From CAXBID01 sp963975495 (GTDB taxonomy: Bacteria > Bacteroidota > Bacteroidia > Flavobacteriales > Flavobacteriaceae): a stretch of DNA of 8,733 nucleotides. Position numbers and translations under genes: made by a program. Numbering within the stretch: the stretch's first letter is position 1; every line of letters begins with the position of its first letter. This document shows positions 7,040 through 8,733 of this stretch, in pieces. Location of the stretch: NCBI GenBank assembly GCA_963975495.1, contig CAXBID010000153.1:1-8733 (forward strand), read 5' to 3'. A model generated the notes under the pieces. That model was not told the DNA's origin, ran no database searches, and was given only the letters and a program-made list of their open reading frames with translations.

Positions 7040-8733
7040 ATGAGGAAGAATTTTTTTCTTACCACACTGTCTTTTTTTATAATAACGCTTTCAATTTTTG
7101 CCCTTGATATTATTGAAACAAAAGATAAAACTGTAAAAATATTTACTGAATTAAATTTAACCACAAAAAATAAACTACCACCATCTGCTACTATTTCTGG
7201 AACAACTGAAGCTTGTAAAGATAGTGCTCCATTACCAGAAATTACAATTACTGGGACTGGAGGAACGGAACCTTACACATTTTCTTACTCAATAAATGGT
7301 GGCACAACTCAAAGGGTTACAGTTACTGGTGGCAATACCTTAACATTAGCAAATTTAACTGATGTGGTTGGTGTTTTTGAATATCGATTAATCTCTGTCG
7401 AGGATAACATAGGAGATGTTACAAATATAAATAGAACTGCAACCATTACCATTGTAGAACCGCCTGTAGTAGATTTCACTTTTGATAATACAGGAGCATG
7501 CTCGGGAACATCAGTGAATTTTTCGACTAACGTAACTGGTAATGGTCCATTTACTTACAGTTGGAGTTTTGGAGATGGTGTAACGAGTACTAATAGCAAT
7601 CCATCCCATATATTTACCTCATTAGGTTGTGGATTTCAAAATGCAAATGTCACGCTTACCGTAACCGATTCAAATGGATGTGTAAGTTCAATCACTAAAT
7701 CAGTTTCAATTCAACAAAAACCATTACTAGAGTTTGAAGATATTGATAGTCCATTTGACCCTTTTAATAATTGTGGAAATAACACAACAGACCCATCTTA
7801 CACTATAAATGTAGGGATAAGTAATGTCTCAGCTTCTTGTATCAATTCTTATGATGTAGATTGGGGTGATGGTAGCGCCATAGAAACCAACGTTACATTT
7901 CCAGCAACGCACACATACACGCAGTTGGGGTCTTTTAATATGGAAATTACTGGCAGGGGCTCTAGTTGTGATAATTCTGTTATTTACTTAATTAAAAATT
8001 CCAGTAATCCAACGGGTTCTATTGTAAGCCCCGGAAACACAGTGAATTTATGTACACCTGTTAATCCTTTAGATTTTGCTATCGGCTCATGGGCTACAAA
8101 CCCGCCTGATACGGAATATACAGTTGATTACGGTGATGGAACTATTGAAAATTATACCCAAGCCCAATTAGAAGCCTCAACTTATTTTAACGCCGCGGAT
8201 CCTGTAAATTCTCAAAATTTTCCCATTCCGCATACCTACACGGAAACGAGTTGCCCTAATAGTTATACTGTTATCTTATATATTACGACATCGTGCGGAC
8301 AAACCAATCTAACCGCAGGACCAATCATTATATTAAGAAAACCTGAGATTGATTTTGAAAATCCACCAACTAGTTGTGTGGGTGAATTAGTTCAGTTTAA
8401 TAACACCTCCATGGATGGCTATAGCAATAATTGTAGCGTAAATGATGGCTATTTTTGGGATTTTGGAGATGGTACAACCTCAACATTAAGAGACCCAAGT
8501 CATGCCTATTCAGCCCCCGGAACTTATACGGTTTCTTTATATGGACAAAACTCTTGTGGGGTTACAAACACCTTAACCAAAACCATTTGTATAGAACCTG
8601 CCTTGGTAGCAGCTTTTACATTAGATTCAAATAACGGATGTTCGCCACTTGCAGTACAAACTACAAACACTACCGATTTAAGTGACAGTTGTGGTGGTGA
8701 AACCTACCTTTGGGAAGTCACTTACGCTTCTGG
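7040..8733 (+). CDS. Large secreted PKD-repeat protein, N-terminal 564 residues, continues off the window
   Basis: The start MRKNFFLTTLSFFIITLSIFA is a typical Sec signal peptide, and an in-frame TAA four codons upstream makes ATG 7040 the first possible start. After a short linker, a domain at about 53-140 with C59 and EPYTFSYS (77-84) resembles SprB-like repeats of flavobacterial surface proteins. PKD modules follow, marked by the strand-turn motif: YSWSFGDG (173-180), VDWGDG around W275, VDYGDG around Y364 and WDFGDG around W473; a further module begins at about 532. The spacing is about 90-110 residues. Each module carries Cys residues, probably for disulfides outside the cytoplasm. PKD domains are beta-sandwich spacers in adhesins and polysaccharide-binding proteins. 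Relatives with this layout are usually very long and end in a type IX secretion sorting domain, which would lie beyond the right edge; here that is inference. Likely role: cell-surface or secreted adhesin-like protein. Confidence 0.9.
   Translation, partial: MRKNFFLTTLSFFIITLSIFALDIIETKDKTVKIFTELNLTTKNKLPPSATISGTTEACKDSAPLPEITITGTGGTEPYTFSYSINGGTTQRVTVTGGNTLTLANLTDVVGVFEYRLISVEDNIGDVTNINRTATITIVEPPVVDFTFDNTGACSGTSVNFSTNVTGNGPFTYSWSFGDGVTSTNSNPSHIFTSLGCGFQNANVTLTVTDSNGCVSSITKSVSIQQKPLLEFEDIDSPFDPFNNCGNNTTDPSYTINVGISNVSASCINSYDVDWGDGSAIETNVTFPATHTYTQLGSFNMEITGRGSSCDNSVIYLIKNSSNPTGSIVSPGNTVNLCTPVNPLDFAIGSWATNPPDTEYTVDYGDGTIENYTQAQLEASTYFNAADPVNSQNFPIPHTYTETSCPNSYTVILYITTSCGQTNLTAGPIIILRKPEIDFENPPTSCVGELVQFNNTSMDGYSNNCSVNDGYFWDFGDGTTSTLRDPSHAYSAPGTYTVSLYGQNSCGVTNTLTKTICIEPALVAAFTLDSNNGCSPLAVQTTNTTDLSDSCGGETYLWEVTYAS

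Noticed and set aside
6970..7107. A 45-codon plus-strand ORF starting at ATG 6970 and overlapping the start of the PKD protein gene
   Set aside because: It runs across the signal-peptide region in another frame, has no recognisable sequence and is easily produced by AT-rich DNA. The signal peptide and PKD frame is clearly the real one.
7040..8733. Tandem DNA repeats within the PKD gene
   Set aside because: The modules repeat at protein-motif level only (GDG turns about 90-110 residues apart); nucleotide sequences are too different to call DNA repeats.

Overview
The window looks like chromosomal DNA of a low-GC member of the Bacteroidota, most likely a marine or aquatic Flavobacteriaceae. The reasons are the AT-rich base composition, the absence of clear Shine-Dalgarno sequences before the genes, protein sequences that read like flavobacterial relatives (PcrA/UvrD helicase, an AsmA-like anchored protein, a small conserved membrane protein), and a large secreted PKD-repeat protein of the kind usually exported by the type IX secretion system. 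This assignment is inference; no rRNA or other marker is present.

Layout, left to right. Positions 1-2217 (minus) hold most of a UvrD/PcrA DNA helicase whose C-terminal end lies beyond the left edge. It has no usable in-frame ATG and appears to start at TTG, or to carry a one-base slip at its start. Behind it in transcription terms, 2294-3865 (minus) encodes a membrane-anchored AsmA-like protein. Positions 3912-3966 carry two small outward-reading hairpins with T-tracts. Positions 3984-4490 (plus) are the decayed C-terminal third of a glutamate-synthase-like FMN/iron-sulfur protein, broken by at least two and probably three frameshifts. Sixteen bases later, 4507-5028 (plus) encodes a small intact single-pass membrane protein.

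Two tandem patatin-like lipases follow on the minus strand (6846-5944, then 5941-5030). They are paralogues separated by 2 bases, and both retain the Ser-Asp catalytic dyad. The second ends tail to tail with the plus-strand membrane protein gene, one base apart. A 193-base AT-rich divergent intergenic region with an imperfect palindrome separates them from a large plus-strand gene (7040 to the right edge). That gene encodes a secreted protein with a signal peptide, an N-terminal SprB-like domain and at least four PKD modules, and it continues beyond the window.

The genes do not form one obvious pathway. The window mixes housekeeping (helicase), envelope (AsmA-like protein, small membrane protein, secreted adhesin-like protein) and lipid-hydrolase functions. 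The points most worth a second look are the decaying glutamate-synthase-like gene and its preserved downstream neighbour, the patatin duplication, and the odd start of the helicase. I found no CRISPR array, insertion sequence, tRNA or rRNA, and no convincing undescribed system.
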